64,000 nt of DNA from JBIOHP01 sp044449065 (GCA_044449065.1 JBIOHP010000005.1:137619-201618); one strand, 5' to 3'; shown: positions 27,598-37,850, numbered from the stretch's first letter. Numbers and translations: made by a program. Notes: generated by a model not told the origin, from the letters alone.

Positions 27598-30275
27598 TTG
27601 GGCAAACAATATCTCATTACAAAATTCTTGAGAAGTTAGGCGAGGGCGGGATGGGCGTAGTGTACAAAGCCGAAGATACCAAGCTCAAGCGGGTCGTCGC
27701 GTTGAAGTTTTTACCGGAACATCTTTCTGCATCCTCGGTGGACAAGGAAAGATTTATCCAGGAAGCACAGGCGGCTTCAGCTCTGAATCATCCCAATGTT
27801 TGCACGATACACGACATTCAGGAACACGATGGAAAAATGTTCATTGTTATGGAATTCGTTGACGGGCAAACACTACGGCAAAAGAAGGATTCAATATCCC
27901 AGAAACAAGCAATTGAAATTGGAATTCAGATTGCCGATGGTCTTGCCGCCGCGCATGAAAAAGGAATTGTTCACCGCGATATCAAGCCCGAAAACATTAT
28001 GATACGAAAAGATGGCTCTGCCCAGATCATGGATTTCGGACTGGCAAAACTCAGAGCAAGCGGGAGTAAAATTACCCGCCTTACAAAGGAAGGCAGCACA
28101 GTCGGAACCGCGGGCTATATGTCGCCGGAACAGGTACAAGGACATGAAGTTGATCATCGCTCTGATATTTTTTCTTTCGGTGTTTTGCTCTATGAACTGA
28201 TAGCAGGTCAGCTTCCATTCAGGGGCGTGCATGAAACAGCGTTGATGTACGAGATTGTCAATGTCGATCCTGCGCCAATTTCAACGATTAAACCGGAAAT
28301 TGATCCCAACCTCGATAGTATAATTCTTGATTGCCTTGAGAAAGACCCTAAAGAACGCTGCCAATCAGTTGCCGAAGTTGCCAGGGATCTCCGCCGGATA
28401 AAGCGTGAATCGAGCCGGCAGCGCGCCAGCCGCATAACTTCAGTACGACCAATTTCGCCCAAACAAACGCCTATAGTTACGCCTTCTGCCGCGATGCAAA
28501 CGAAACGCCAGATAGTGTGGCCCCTGCTCTGCGGTATCCTGGGTGTTGCTCTCCTCGCATCGATCTGGATTCTGGTGAGTAGAGGGAAATCGTCACATCC
28601 CATTATACGGTTGGGAATAACATTACCGAAGGGCGAATCGGTGGAGTCGCAATATTTCTCGGCTATTGCAATTTCTCCGGATGGTACGCAAATTGTTTAT
28701 AGGACGAATGGGAGATTGTATAAGCGAAGCATGGATAGCTTCACTCCGGAAGCTATTCCCGGCACAGAGAACAGTGAAAATCCATTCTTCTCTCCCAACG
28801 GTAAATGGATCGGTTTTTTCTCAGACGGGAAACTTAAAAAGGTATCGTTAAGCGGAGGGACACCGTTGGACGTGACCGATCAAATGGGAAATCGCGGCGC
28901 GGTCTGGACGAAGGATGGAAAAATCATTTTTGCACCCACAGCGCGGCAAGGGCTTTTTTGCATCAATGAGGACGGCAGCGACCGCCGGCAGCTTACCACT
29001 GTTGATAGCACGAAGAATGAGCGCACTCATCGGTGGCCCCAGATCATGCCCGATGGAAAAACCATATTGTTTACCATAGGCACAATGGACAGCCCCGATT
29101 ATTATGAGGACGCAACGATAGGCGCTGTAAACATCGAAACCGGTGAGCGGAAAGTTGTCATGAAAGGAGCGAGCACGACCTACTATCTGGGCACCGGAGA
29201 TCTTCTCTATTCACATGCAGGGATTTTGTTCGCTGTGCCATTCGATTCTAAGAACATTGAAGTCAAAGGAACCGCATTCGCGGTGCTGGACAATGTCTCC
29301 GGCGACCCGACAACAGGAGCAACCAATTATTCAATTTCCGATAATGGAACGCTTGCATATGTTCCGGGTTCAACAAATCTTCTCAATCGAACCCTGGCTC
29401 TTATCGATCGAAATGGAACAACTTCCATTCTCCCGGCTCCGAGCCAGAATTATATGGAACCACGCATCTCTCCGGATGGTAAACAGGTTGCCGTGGTTAT
29501 CGGGTCTGCAAAAGATTACGATATCTGGCTGTATGATATGCAACGACATACGATGAGCCGATTTACCTTCGGGGGAATTAACCGTTCTCCTGTTTGGTCG
29601 CCCGATAGCAAGCGCATCGCGTATTCATACAATGAAACCGGAAATCGGAAAATTATCATCCGACAAGCGGACGGCGGCGGGACGCCTGAAGAAATTAAAA
29701 TGACCTATGATCGAACCTATGTACTGTGCTGGTCGCGGGACGGTTCGTCGATTATCTTTAATGGGATCCGCGCTTCTACAGGGTACGATATACTTGTTCT
29801 TCCCGTAAGGGGAAATCACCAGCCATGGGCTTTTCTTGATACTCGGTTCGATGAACGGGAAGCGTCCCTTTCACCCGATGGCAGATGGATCGCCTTTACC
29901 TCAAATGAGACCGGCTCACAACAAATTTACGTTCGACCGTTTCCCCATGGCAACGGAAAATGGCAGATCTCAACCGATCAGGGAGGAGATGCAAATTGGT
30001 CACCGGATGGGAAAACGCTCTTTTATCAAAGTCAATCCGAGCTTAGGGCTGTTTCGATCATCGGCACTACCTCGTTGGTTGTTGGAGAATCAAAAGTTCT
30101 TGTGAGAGATTTTCAGAGAATCTTTGTGGAAAGCGGAATTAATTACGATCCCACTCCGGATGGGAAATATTTTCTATGCACGAAACCTGCAGAAGGGGAT
30201 GATATGCTGCGACAGATCAATATAGTGTTAAACTGGTTCGATGAAATTCAATTAAAGGCAGGCGCAAACAAATGA
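27594..30275 (+). CDS. K10: Ser/Thr kinase with TM segment and beta-propeller
   Basis: This 893-residue protein is the last kinase of the array. Motifs: GEGGMG (16-21), HRDIKPEN from 127, DFG 147-149 and SPEQ at 177-180. The TM segment is about 306-328. The C-terminal propeller is of TolB type (AISPDGTQIVY, FFSPNGKWIGF, RISPDGKQVAV, SLSPDGRWIAF). The blade sequences resemble those of K2 more than K1, K3 and K8. Its TGA overlaps yet another ATG (ATGATAGG at 30272), which begins a short ORF and not a full kinase. Confidence 0.92.
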   Translation: MIGQTISHYKILEKLGEGGMGVVYKAEDTKLKRVVALKFLPEHLSASSVDKERFIQEAQAASALNHPNVCTIHDIQEHDGKMFIVMEFVDGQTLRQKKDSISQKQAIEIGIQIADGLAAAHEKGIVHRDIKPENIMIRKDGSAQIMDFGLAKLRASGSKITRLTKEGSTVGTAGYMSPEQVQGHEVDHRSDIFSFGVLLYELIAGQLPFRGVHETALMYEIVNVDPAPISTIKPEIDPNLDSIILDCLEKDPKERCQSVAEVARDLRRIKRESSRQRASRITSVRPISPKQTPIVTPSAAMQTKRQIVWPLLCGILGVALLASIWILVSRGKSSHPIIRLGITLPKGESVESQYFSAIAISPDGTQIVYRTNGRLYKRSMDSFTPEAIPGTENSENPFFSPNGKWIGFFSDGKLKKVSLSGGTPLDVTDQMGNRGAVWTKDGKIIFAPTARQGLFCINEDGSDRRQLTTVDSTKNERTHRWPQIMPDGKTILFTIGTMDSPDYYEDATIGAVNIETGERKVVMKGASTTYYLGTGDLLYSHAGILFAVPFDSKNIEVKGTAFAVLDNVSGDPTTGATNYSISDNGTLAYVPGSTNLLNRTLALIDRNGTTSILPAPSQNYMEPRISPDGKQVAVVIGSAKDYDIWLYDMQRHTMSRFTFGGINRSPVWSPDSKRIAYSYNETGNRKIIIRQADGGGTPEEIKMTYDRTYVLCWSRDGSSIIFNGIRASTGYDILVLPVRGNHQPWAFLDTRFDEREASLSPDGRWIAFTSNETGSQQIYVRPFPHGNGKWQISTDQGGDANWSPDGKTLFYQSQSELRAVSIIGTTSLVVGESKVLVRDFQRIFVESGINYDPTPDGKYFLCTKPAEGDDMLRQINIVLNWFDEIQLKAGANK

Positions 30276-30409
30276 TAGGGCTCTGTGATATACAGCATAA
30301 TGGAGTAACAAAAATATATTTAATATATTATTATAAACAGAGACCATATTGGTTGACAATGAGCGTTCAACATGACAAAATGAGAAATATCAGAGAAAAG
30401 GATCGGTGA
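30272..30409 (+). other. Short ORF at the 3' edge of the kinase array (possible decayed kinase start)
   Basis: The K10 stop overlaps an ATG in the same ATGA manner as the true array junctions. The first three codons read MIG, as in all kinase starts. The frame then diverges and stops after 45 codons. No kinase motif follows. It may mark the breakpoint where the array amplification ended, or be a chance ORF. Confidence 0.35.
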
Positions 30410-30413
30410 TGCT

Positions 30414-30758
30414 ATGCCTTACGGACATCAACTTTTAACTCTCATCAAGCAATCGGATACCATGGATCGTGTTTGCAAAGATCGGCTGCAATCAGGCGAT
30501 TGGATGCTCATCCAAACCCGGAATTCACGCTACTCTATTCATATTGGCGGCGATGGCTGGTGTGAGATATCAGGGGGATGGTTCGATAGGAAGGGAAAAT
30601 CACACGCGAGAGTTCGGATAAACGGATGCACCTGGGGCGGCTCGGCGATCAATTTACAGGTTGCGGCTGCGTGCGGACTTTGCATTGAATTCAGCAACCG
30701 CGTTGTAACAAGTCCCATACAACGGATAATTTTCTTTCCCGGGTTCACGATGAATTAA
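30414..30758 (+). CDS. Small protein of unknown function
   Basis: This 114-residue protein was not recognised. The N-terminus (MPYGHQLLTLIKQSD) looks helical and the rest beta-rich and Gly/Trp-rich (GGDGWCEISGGWFDRKG, INGCTWGGSAINLQV), with three Cys in the second half. It has no signal peptide or membrane segment. A weak AAGGA lies about 13 nt upstream. It follows the kinase array by about 140 bp on the same strand and is closed by a good terminator, so it could be the last gene of that operon or have its own promoter. The reading frame is supported only by position and the terminator. Confidence 0.55.
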   Translation: MPYGHQLLTLIKQSDTMDRVCKDRLQSGDWMLIQTRNSRYSIHIGGDGWCEISGGWFDRKGKSHARVRINGCTWGGSAINLQVAAACGLCIEFSNRVVTSPIQRIIFFPGFTMN

Positions 30759-30790
30759 GTTCAATAGAAGAAAATCGATGAAATGAATAT

Positions 30791-30825
30791 GAAAAGCCGG
30801 AAGATATCCGGCTTTTCATATTTTA
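30791..30825 (+). terminator. Intrinsic terminator after the kinase array and the small gene
   Basis: A 10-bp perfect stem GAAAAGCCGG/CCGGCTTTTC with a 7-nt loop (30791-30817) is followed by ATATTTTA. It is the first clear terminator downstream of the kinase operon. Confidence 0.75.
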
Positions 30826-31085
30826 CTTCGACCCATCAGAATGCATCTCCCCCCTCCCGATTTCAACCCATCAAAACATTTGATGTATTCCAACCCAATA
30901 CCCTCATAATGGCTAATATCATGGTAACGATATCATGAAAAGTGCAGCTACTTGATGTATTTTTTATTATCTATAACAATGAAGGGATTCAAAACGGTTG
31001 TAAATTGTGAAAATATTCGGCAAATTAGTGTCAGCAGTTAATTTTCTCGCATGATCTACAATTATTTGGCTTTGGAGAATCTACT
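30826..31085. other. Intergenic region upstream of the M1 peptidase
   Basis: AT-rich, with no ORF or clear repeat. It must contain the promoter of the peptidase gene, but no promoter element can be named with confidence. Confidence 0.4.
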
Positions 31086-34000
31086 ATGAAATCTTTGCTT
31101 ACGTATGTGTTGCTCGCCTGTTTTTTTCTTCCGGGTTATGCTTATAGTCAGAGTGACCATACCCCTCCTGAAATGAAAGACCTGCGATACCGGGAATCGC
31201 AGCAATACAAAGCAATGATGAGAAGAACACTTGACGGGGTTGCGTCTGAAGACCGCATCGATGTAAAGTATTACAGGTTAGATATTCAGATCACCACTTC
31301 GCCTCAATACCTCGAAGGCAGCGTGTTGATGACCGCGCAAAACCTCGTGGACAACCTTACTTCCATAACGCTCGATCTTATGCAAGCCATGACGGTTGAT
31401 TCCGTGAAGGTAGGCGGGACTCTGGTAAGTTTCACCCAGCATCCCTCAAATTTCGATATTCAACTTGACAGAACATACAATCATGGCGAGGCGATGACGA
31501 TGGAAACATTCTACCAGGGTCATCCGGGAAGCAGCGGTTTTGGAAGCTTTGAATATTCATCCCATGGCGGCTCTGCAACACCCTGGGTTTGGTCCCTCAG
31601 CGAACCGTTTGGCGCTAAAGATTGGTGGCCCTGCAAAGATCATCCCTCGGATAAAGCAGATTCAGCCGATATCATCGTAACGGTGAGCAACCAGTTCAGG
31701 GTGGGATCGAACGGGAAATTAATTTCAACGCAGGATAATGGCGACGGCACCGCCACATACCATTGGCATGAACATTATCCGATTTCAACTTATTTAATTT
31801 CGGTCACCGTAACGAATTTTTCAACCTTCTCCAATTGGTTTCACTATACTCCGACTGATTCCATGGAAGTTCTTAATTATGTCTTACCGGAACATTTATC
31901 ATCGGCAACGTCCTTGCTGCCAAACGCGGTTGACGGATTGCGAATATATTCAAATCTATTCGGGTTGTACCCCTTCATTCAGGAAAAGTACGGGCACTGC
32001 GAATTTGGCTGGGGGGGCGGCATGGAACATCAAACGATGACCTCGCTGGGGGGATTCGATGAAAGTCTTGTGATGCATGAACTCGCCCATCAATGGTTCG
32101 GCGATATGATAACCTGCCGCACCTGGCCCGATATCTGGCTGAACGAGGGGTTTGCCACGTTTTGTGAATTGCTTTATGAGGGAGTTAAATACGGTCAACC
32201 ATATTATTCATCGGGTATTAACAGCGATATGACCAGCGCAAGAAGCGCCGTTGGAACTGTTAGCGTGAGCGATAGCGGAGCCACACTCTTCGATTGGAAT
32301 CTTGTTTACGCAAAAGGCGCGGTAGTTCTTCACATGCTCCGGCATGCAATCGGGGACACGTCGTTTTTTCATGGTATGCGTAATTATGCGAACAATCCCG
32401 CCTTACGATTCGGGACTGCATCTACGGCTGATTTTCGCGGAGAATGCGAAGCTGCTTCAGGGCAGGATTTAAATTATTTTTTCAACGAATGGATTTACGG
32501 AGAAAAATATCCAACATATTACAAATGGTCCAATATTGATACGACAACCACCGGCTGCAGCGTAGCAATTCACCTCGCCCAAACGACCGGCACGTCAAAC
32601 CCGACCTTCTTCACCATGCCTGTGGATTTGAAGTTCATCGGTACGGGCTGGGACTCAACCATCACCGTTTTGAACATCGCGGCTTCCCAGGATTTTACAT
32701 TTGATCTCCCCAAGGTTATTACCTTGGTGCAGCTCGATCCGCAAAACGGGATATTGAAAACTGTTCACGACGACGATTACACTATTGGACCGGATTCCCT
32801 TGATTTCGGGGACGTCATCTATAGCCAGCAAAAAACAGATACTATAACAGTTACTAATACGGGCGCTAATACATTTAACGTGTCTTCTGTAATCTCCGAT
32901 CTCCCTGATTACAAGATAACACCCACAAGCGCAGCTATCCCTTCAGGATCTAAGAAATCCTTCGCAATAGCATTTACACCGACCGCTTTTGGAACAAGAA
33001 CGGGTCATTTAACATTCGCAATCAATAATTTTAACATTGCATTCCCGACCGTAATAGGAATAACTGGACATGGCACGGCATCATCAACATTATTTTCACC
33101 ATCGCCTGACTCTTTATATGTTGGGGACGCCCTCATGGCAAAATCCAGATTAGACAGTATTACCATAACAAATACCGGGGGAGATTCGTTGTTAATCGCT
33201 TCGGCAGCATCAGATATAAGTTGTTTTACGGTCACGCCATCCGCAGATACTATTCTTCCCATACAGAGCAAAAAGTTTTATGTGACATTTACACCAACCT
33301 CCATCGGAATGCAAACAGGACACATAACATTTATTCACAACGGCACAAGCTCACCCAACCGTGTTCCGGTTTCTGGCTTCGGAGATTCGTGGCGTTTTTT
33401 CATGTACTACAATCCGAGTTGGAATCTTCTTTCCGTGCCGTGTAAACTCGGTAATTATCAGAAAGATTCGGTATTTCCGGGCGGCAGCTCACTTGCATAT
33501 ACCTACCTTTACCCGACCGGTTACGTTTCACAGGAATCGTTACGCAATGGCGTGGGTTACTGGTACAAGTTTCCCATTGATAAACCAATCACCATAACCG
33601 GCGTTCCGCTCATACTCGATACGATCAAGGCGGTGAAAGGATGGAATCTCATTGGTTCCATTTCAAATGCCATAGGAGTGAACCAAATTTATTCCGATCT
33701 TCCGGGTACTATAACATCAAGCTTTTTTGGATATCGGAACGGATATGTAATCGTTGACTCCCTGCAGCCGGGATACGGCTACTGGGTGAAGGTAAGTAAT
33801 AGCTGCAATCTGATTCTTCCATCGCCGACGCTTCTTTCATCTTCTGCGGGAAAGATAACTATAAGTCCTTCATCCGAACAACCACCGGCGCCTCCTGCTA
33901 CTATAATGCAAGATATCAAAAATATTCCGGAAAGTTATTCGCTTGAACAAAATTATCCCAATCCCTTCAATCCAACTACGATCATACGATATAATTTGCC

Positions 34001-34193
34001 GGAGCAGACAGTGGTAAATCTTGCGATATTTAATGTGCTCGGCCAGAAAATTGCCACCCTTGTGAATAGCGCACAGAATGCAGGATACCAGGCAGTTCAG
34101 TTTGACGCTTCACGGCTACCCAGCGGTATTTACGTTTATCGTTTGACTGCCGGGAATTTTACGCAGATGAGGAAAATGGTATTGATGAGATAG
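31086..34193 (+). CDS. Secreted M1-family metallopeptidase with HYDIN-like domains and type A T9SS sorting domain
   Basis: This 1035-residue protein has a Sec signal peptide (about 1-22, ending AYSQ). The M1 peptidase domain is about 55-470: the exopeptidase motif is GGGMEHQTM (variant of GAMEN) and the zinc site is HELAHQWFGD, with a downstream NEGFAT Glu. Two choice-of-anchor-D/ASPM-SPD2-hydin-like Ig repeats follow (DFGDVIYSQQKTDTITVTN; the second near YVGDALMAKSRLDSITITN). The C-terminus has EQNYPNPFNPTT and a Gly-Ile-Tyr-Val-Tyr-Arg ending, the type IX secretion sorting signature of FCB bacteria. It should be exported and cell-surface attached or released, digesting peptides. The exact specificity is unknown. 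Confidence 0.92.
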   Translation: MKSLLTYVLLACFFLPGYAYSQSDHTPPEMKDLRYRESQQYKAMMRRTLDGVASEDRIDVKYYRLDIQITTSPQYLEGSVLMTAQNLVDNLTSITLDLMQAMTVDSVKVGGTLVSFTQHPSNFDIQLDRTYNHGEAMTMETFYQGHPGSSGFGSFEYSSHGGSATPWVWSLSEPFGAKDWWPCKDHPSDKADSADIIVTVSNQFRVGSNGKLISTQDNGDGTATYHWHEHYPISTYLISVTVTNFSTFSNWFHYTPTDSMEVLNYVLPEHLSSATSLLPNAVDGLRIYSNLFGLYPFIQEKYGHCEFGWGGGMEHQTMTSLGGFDESLVMHELAHQWFGDMITCRTWPDIWLNEGFATFCELLYEGVKYGQPYYSSGINSDMTSARSAVGTVSVSDSGATLFDWNLVYAKGAVVLHMLRHAIGDTSFFHGMRNYANNPALRFGTASTADFRGECEAASGQDLNYFFNEWIYGEKYPTYYKWSNIDTTTTGCSVAIHLAQTTGTSNPTFFTMPVDLKFIGTGWDSTITVLNIAASQDFTFDLPKVITLVQLDPQNGILKTVHDDDYTIGPDSLDFGDVIYSQQKTDTITVTNTGANTFNVSSVISDLPDYKITPTSAAIPSGSKKSFAIAFTPTAFGTRTGHLTFAINNFNIAFPTVIGITGHGTASSTLFSPSPDSLYVGDALMAKSRLDSITITNTGGDSLLIASAASDISCFTVTPSADTILPIQSKKFYVTFTPTSIGMQTGHITFIHNGTSSPNRVPVSGFGDSWRFFMYYNPSWNLLSVPCKLGNYQKDSVFPGGSSLAYTYLYPTGYVSQESLRNGVGYWYKFPIDKPITITGVPLILDTIKAVKGWNLIGSISNAIGVNQIYSDLPGTITSSFFGYRNGYVIVDSLQPGYGYWVKVSNSCNLILPSPTLLSSSAGKITISPSSEQPPAPPATIMQDIKNIPESYSLEQNYPNPFNPTTIIRYNLPEQTVVNLAIFNVLGQKIATLVNSAQNAGYQAVQFDASRLPSGIYVYRLTAGNFTQMRKMVLMR

Positions 34194-34269
34194 GATTCAG
34201 TGGAATGAGGAATGGCGTCCTCCACGAGCTAGCCTGTCGCCAAACAAGCGTAGAAAAAATATTTAACAC

Positions 34270-34286
34270 GCCGATCGGTGATCGGC
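34270..34286. repeat. Short perfect hairpin between convergent genes
   Basis: GCCGATC/GATCGGC with a 3-nt loop lies between the M1 peptidase (+) and the glutamine synthetase (-). It could help terminate either transcript, but there is no strong T-tract. Confidence 0.35.
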
Positions 34287-34370
34287 TACTACGCTGATTG
34301 ATTTTTCACACCGATCTTGCAAATAGAGGGTTATACTTTAAACGGTGCTCCAATTAGATAACTTTATCGG

Positions 34371-35909
34371 CTAATGCCGGTGCAAATCTTTGTGCATAAT
34401 TCGCCGTGTTTCATCCAACCGGTCGTCAGCGGGAAGATCGGCGAGGCGGCAGTTCATATCTTCGTCATTTTCTGCCTGCAAGAGCTTTGCGATATATTCG
34501 ATAACACTGGTGGGAAATATTCCATCGCGTTCATAATACTCCCGTTTCTTCAGCAAAATCCTGGAAGATTCGATGCAACTCTTCGGCAGGGCTGGAAGCG
34601 ACCGGAGAAGTTTCTCATCCTGAAAAATATTTCCCGAAACATAATGCTTCGCCGCTATATCAAGCGATTGTTTATGCGTTAATCCCCATTCCGCGGCAAT
34701 GGTTATTCCAGCAAGCAACAAGTGGATTACAGCGCTCCCATCAGGACTTCGCAGCTCAACAGTTTGACGCCCCTCGTTGTCCTGAAACGGAGTTGTTTGC
34801 TGGGGATTAAGAAACCGCGAGAGGTTGTCCACCTTCGACCATCCGAGCGGGACGCGGATCATTGCGCTCCTGTTCATATCGCTCCAGCAGATACGGGTTG
34901 GGGCTTCCTGGTTTGGAACGAGCCGCAAATACGCGGAAGACACTGTGTTGCCGAAAGCGGTCAGCGAATCGGCGTAGGTGCATAAACCGCCGATAATTTT
35001 TTTCGCAACGCCGGATAATTTTCCGTCTTTATCCGTCATCATGTTTTTGCCATTCTTTGTCGCCGCGCAATGAACGTGCATGCCATTGCCCGCAACCCCC
35101 TCCTCAATCTTCGGCGTAAAGGTTGCGACACAACCATGTTTGTAAGCCACATTACGAATTAACCAGCGGGCAAGAACCAGATAATCCGCCGCGTCTTCAA
35201 TCGGCGCCGGAAGAAATTCTATTTCCAATTGTTCCGCTTGTTTGTTTTTAATTTCGTCCAGGTAGCTTCGTACGCTTTCAACATATCCCACCTCGCTGTG
35301 TGCATATTTAATGGCTCCCGTGATCTGCGAGATATATTGCACCATCTCATCGAGAATAAGTCCGCTTTTGACAAACGGCGCAGATGCATGGTAACTACGT
35401 TGTTTACCCGCGCTATAGATCCGGGACACGGGATCACTGATAAGAAAAAATTCCAACTCGCCGAGCGCAGTAAATTCCATTCCGGTATGATGTTCAAACA
35501 GTCGGCTTGCTTTATGGAGAATCGCGTCGAGCGTAAACGGCGCCAACTCACCTGCGGCGGTCAGATACCGGCAGGTGAAATCCAGACTACCGTCGTCGAA
35601 TGGATTCAGGAAGGCGCTTTTATACACCGGCACAACGTATAAATCGGATAACGACGTATCCACCAATCCCTTGAATAACGACGAGCCGTCAACACGCTCA
35701 CCTTCCGCCAGGATACGTTCTGCCTGGGTACGATTAAACACTGGTATTTTTAATTCCTTAAACTTCCCGTCCAGTGCCGTGTAGTGAAATGTTATTTTAT
35801 TAATCTCTTTTTCTTCGATAACGCGAAGCATATCTTCCCTCGTGAAATCTTCACGGGATTTATCGAGGATGACAGACAATGGATTGGTGAGCGAGTATCC
35901 GGTATTCAT
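34371..35909 (-). CDS. Glutamine synthetase family protein (class I-like)
   Basis: This 512-residue protein has a GS beta-grasp N-domain (ITFHYTALDGKFKELKIPV, then VDGSSLF matching the usual FDGSS) and the catalytic barrel: GELEFFLI (metal-binding EXE region), GNGMHVHCA (usually GSGMHVHQS), SAYLRLVPNQEAP (glutamate/ATP region) and NRSAMIRVP. The adenylylation-type NLYDLP segment is not recognisable, as expected for a non-enterobacterial form. It catalyses ATP-dependent glutamine formation from glutamate and ammonia, or a related gamma-glutamyl ligation. The Cys in the HVHCA position is unusual. It is a single gene with a 216-bp gap to its upstream neighbour. Confidence 0.88.
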   Translation of the reverse strand: MNTGYSLTNPLSVILDKSREDFTREDMLRVIEEKEINKITFHYTALDGKFKELKIPVFNRTQAERILAEGERVDGSSLFKGLVDTSLSDLYVVPVYKSAFLNPFDDGSLDFTCRYLTAAGELAPFTLDAILHKASRLFEHHTGMEFTALGELEFFLISDPVSRIYSAGKQRSYHASAPFVKSGLILDEMVQYISQITGAIKYAHSEVGYVESVRSYLDEIKNKQAEQLEIEFLPAPIEDAADYLVLARWLIRNVAYKHGCVATFTPKIEEGVAGNGMHVHCAATKNGKNMMTDKDGKLSGVAKKIIGGLCTYADSLTAFGNTVSSAYLRLVPNQEAPTRICWSDMNRSAMIRVPLGWSKVDNLSRFLNPQQTTPFQDNEGRQTVELRSPDGSAVIHLLLAGITIAAEWGLTHKQSLDIAAKHYVSGNIFQDEKLLRSLPALPKSCIESSRILLKKREYYERDGIFPTSVIEYIAKLLQAENDEDMNCRLADLPADDRLDETRRIMHKDLHRH

Positions 35910-36125
35910 TCTATTTCCTTCTTCAGATTCATCATTTATGGAATAATTTTTAACTCAATCATATTCCGCAAATGCCATGCCATGGATACTATAGCGAGGT
36001 GTATATAAAAGATGCCGAAATGACTTTAAAATTCAAGAAAAAGCGATAAAATAACCGTTTCGACTGGAAACCGCAACGATTGCCACCCCCCATTTTCTCA
36101 CGATTGAGAGAACGTTAGAATTCGT

Positions 36126-37844
36126 TTACTCCCCGAGGTGGGGATCGAAGTATCCCGGATTAATTTTTACACCCACATAGAATAGGTTCTCAGCGACCTT
36201 AAATTCTTCCGGCTGGATGTCGCCGAGAGTCATTGTTTGCCACGTTGTTGTGGGATAGATAAATTCATATTTATCTTTTGACGTTGTCACTTTTACCGGC
36301 ATATGAAAATCAGCGGCCGACGCATTCCACCGGTACCGCGCCGTTACGTTGTCTCCTTTTTTCCGGATGCCAACTTCGAGAACCGGGATTTTCGGGTTGC
36401 GTAAATACTGATCGAAAAAATATGTATAATCTTTTCCCGTTTTCGTATTGATATAATGAAAAATATCTTCCGCCGTCACCGTCTTATATTTGAATGTATC
36501 CTGGATTCCATAAAGAATCGAGAACCACAGATCGTCGTTATTGATAACACTCCGGAGGGTGTTCAGAACAAGCTGTCCCTTATCGTACATATCGCCAGAC
36601 CCCTCGTGCTGCACATTGTATATCCCGATGATTGGTTCAGTGTTGCGGACATTTTGTTTCTTGCCGTTGATATATTTCAGCGCCTCCTCTTTCCCGTACT
36701 CATATTCAACATAGAGCGCTTCGGAATACGCGCCAAAGCTTTCATGGATCCACATATCGGCGATGTCTTTTGCCGTTACGCTATTGCCCCACCATTCGTG
36801 GGCGCTTTCATGGATGATGATAAAATCAAATTTCAGTCCGACATCGGAGGACGCCCTCCCTTTGTATCCGCCCAGATATCCATTCCCATACGCGACAGCG
36901 CTTTGATGCTCCATGCCGTTATGTGGACTTTCAATTAATTTGTATCCATCACGGATGAAAGGATAAGGACCAAAGTATTTATAGTAGCAATCCATCATCT
37001 GCTTAACCTGTTTGAATTGCTCTTTTGCTTTGTCCAGATTCTGCGGCAGAACATAGTAATCCAGCGTGAGCTTGCCATCGTCGCCATACGTATCGGTAAA
37101 GTGCGCAAACTTTCCGATGTTTACTGTTACGCAATAATTATTGATGGGATAACTCACGAACCAATCGTACCTCGTCCAACCATCCGGCATTTTTGTTGCC
37201 GAACGCAATCTCCCGTTGGAAATATCCTCCAATCCGTTCGGTACAGTAACGCTGATCATCATGCTATCGGGTTTATCCGTTTGATGATCTTTGTTGGGCC
37301 ACCAGAGCGAAGCCCCCGTTCCCTGGCAGGTCACGACAACCCAGGGGTTTCCCGATGAATCTTTTGTCCAGGTAAACCCTCCATCCCAGGGTGGATTTTT
37401 TGCGACGACCGGCTTTCCGGAATAATAAATCCGAATCGAATGATTGGAATTTTTCTCCAACGGATTGGGCATCTCAATGAACACGGCGTTGAATTCGCGG
37501 TGGGATATCAAATCTGTAGTTCCATCAAGAATGATTTTCCCGATATTCATATTTTTAAACAGATCAACCTGCATCCGACTGAATGTTGAATCTACTGTGA
37601 ACGTTATTGTATTGCTTCCGTTGATTGAATCGGTGGATGGATCTATTTTTACATCGAGGTGATAGTACCGGACATCGTAGCAAGTCCGTTCGGGCGAAAG
37701 CATACCCCTCAGAGAATCCGCGCGGGTAAATACCGGCGTCTTTCCGGTACTCTCACCCTGCGAGTAGACCTTACCGGCAACGGATAAGAGGATGAGGAAA
37801 CAATAAGCAAAGACATGGACAATCGAATAAATATCTTTCATCAT
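36126..37844 (-). CDS. Second secreted M1-family metallopeptidase
   Basis: This 572-residue protein has a signal peptide (hydrophobic stretch about 8-25, ending KVYSQ). The peptidase core has NGMEHQSAVAYG as the exopeptidase motif, HESAHEWWG as the HEXXH zinc site and HESFGAYSE carrying the third zinc ligand Glu. It lacks the hydin-like and sorting domains of the 31086 gene, so it is probably periplasmic or released by another route. M1 enzymes remove N-terminal residues from peptides. It overlaps nothing and lies 6 bp downstream of the isomerase-like gene on the same strand, so the two are probably co-transcribed. Confidence 0.9.
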   Translation of the reverse strand: MMKDIYSIVHVFAYCFLILLSVAGKVYSQGESTGKTPVFTRADSLRGMLSPERTCYDVRYYHLDVKIDPSTDSINGSNTITFTVDSTFSRMQVDLFKNMNIGKIILDGTTDLISHREFNAVFIEMPNPLEKNSNHSIRIYYSGKPVVAKNPPWDGGFTWTKDSSGNPWVVVTCQGTGASLWWPNKDHQTDKPDSMMISVTVPNGLEDISNGRLRSATKMPDGWTRYDWFVSYPINNYCVTVNIGKFAHFTDTYGDDGKLTLDYYVLPQNLDKAKEQFKQVKQMMDCYYKYFGPYPFIRDGYKLIESPHNGMEHQSAVAYGNGYLGGYKGRASSDVGLKFDFIIIHESAHEWWGNSVTAKDIADMWIHESFGAYSEALYVEYEYGKEEALKYINGKKQNVRNTEPIIGIYNVQHEGSGDMYDKGQLVLNTLRSVINNDDLWFSILYGIQDTFKYKTVTAEDIFHYINTKTGKDYTYFFDQYLRNPKIPVLEVGIRKKGDNVTARYRWNASAADFHMPVKVTTSKDKYEFIYPTTTWQTMTLGDIQPEEFKVAENLFYVGVKINPGYFDPHLGE

Positions 37845-37850
37845 GGGTGA

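Noticed and set aside
30353..30400. TTGACA-like promoter before the small gene at 30414
   Set aside because: No matching -10 box at the right spacing, and promoter consensus in this group differs from sigma-70 of Proteobacteria.
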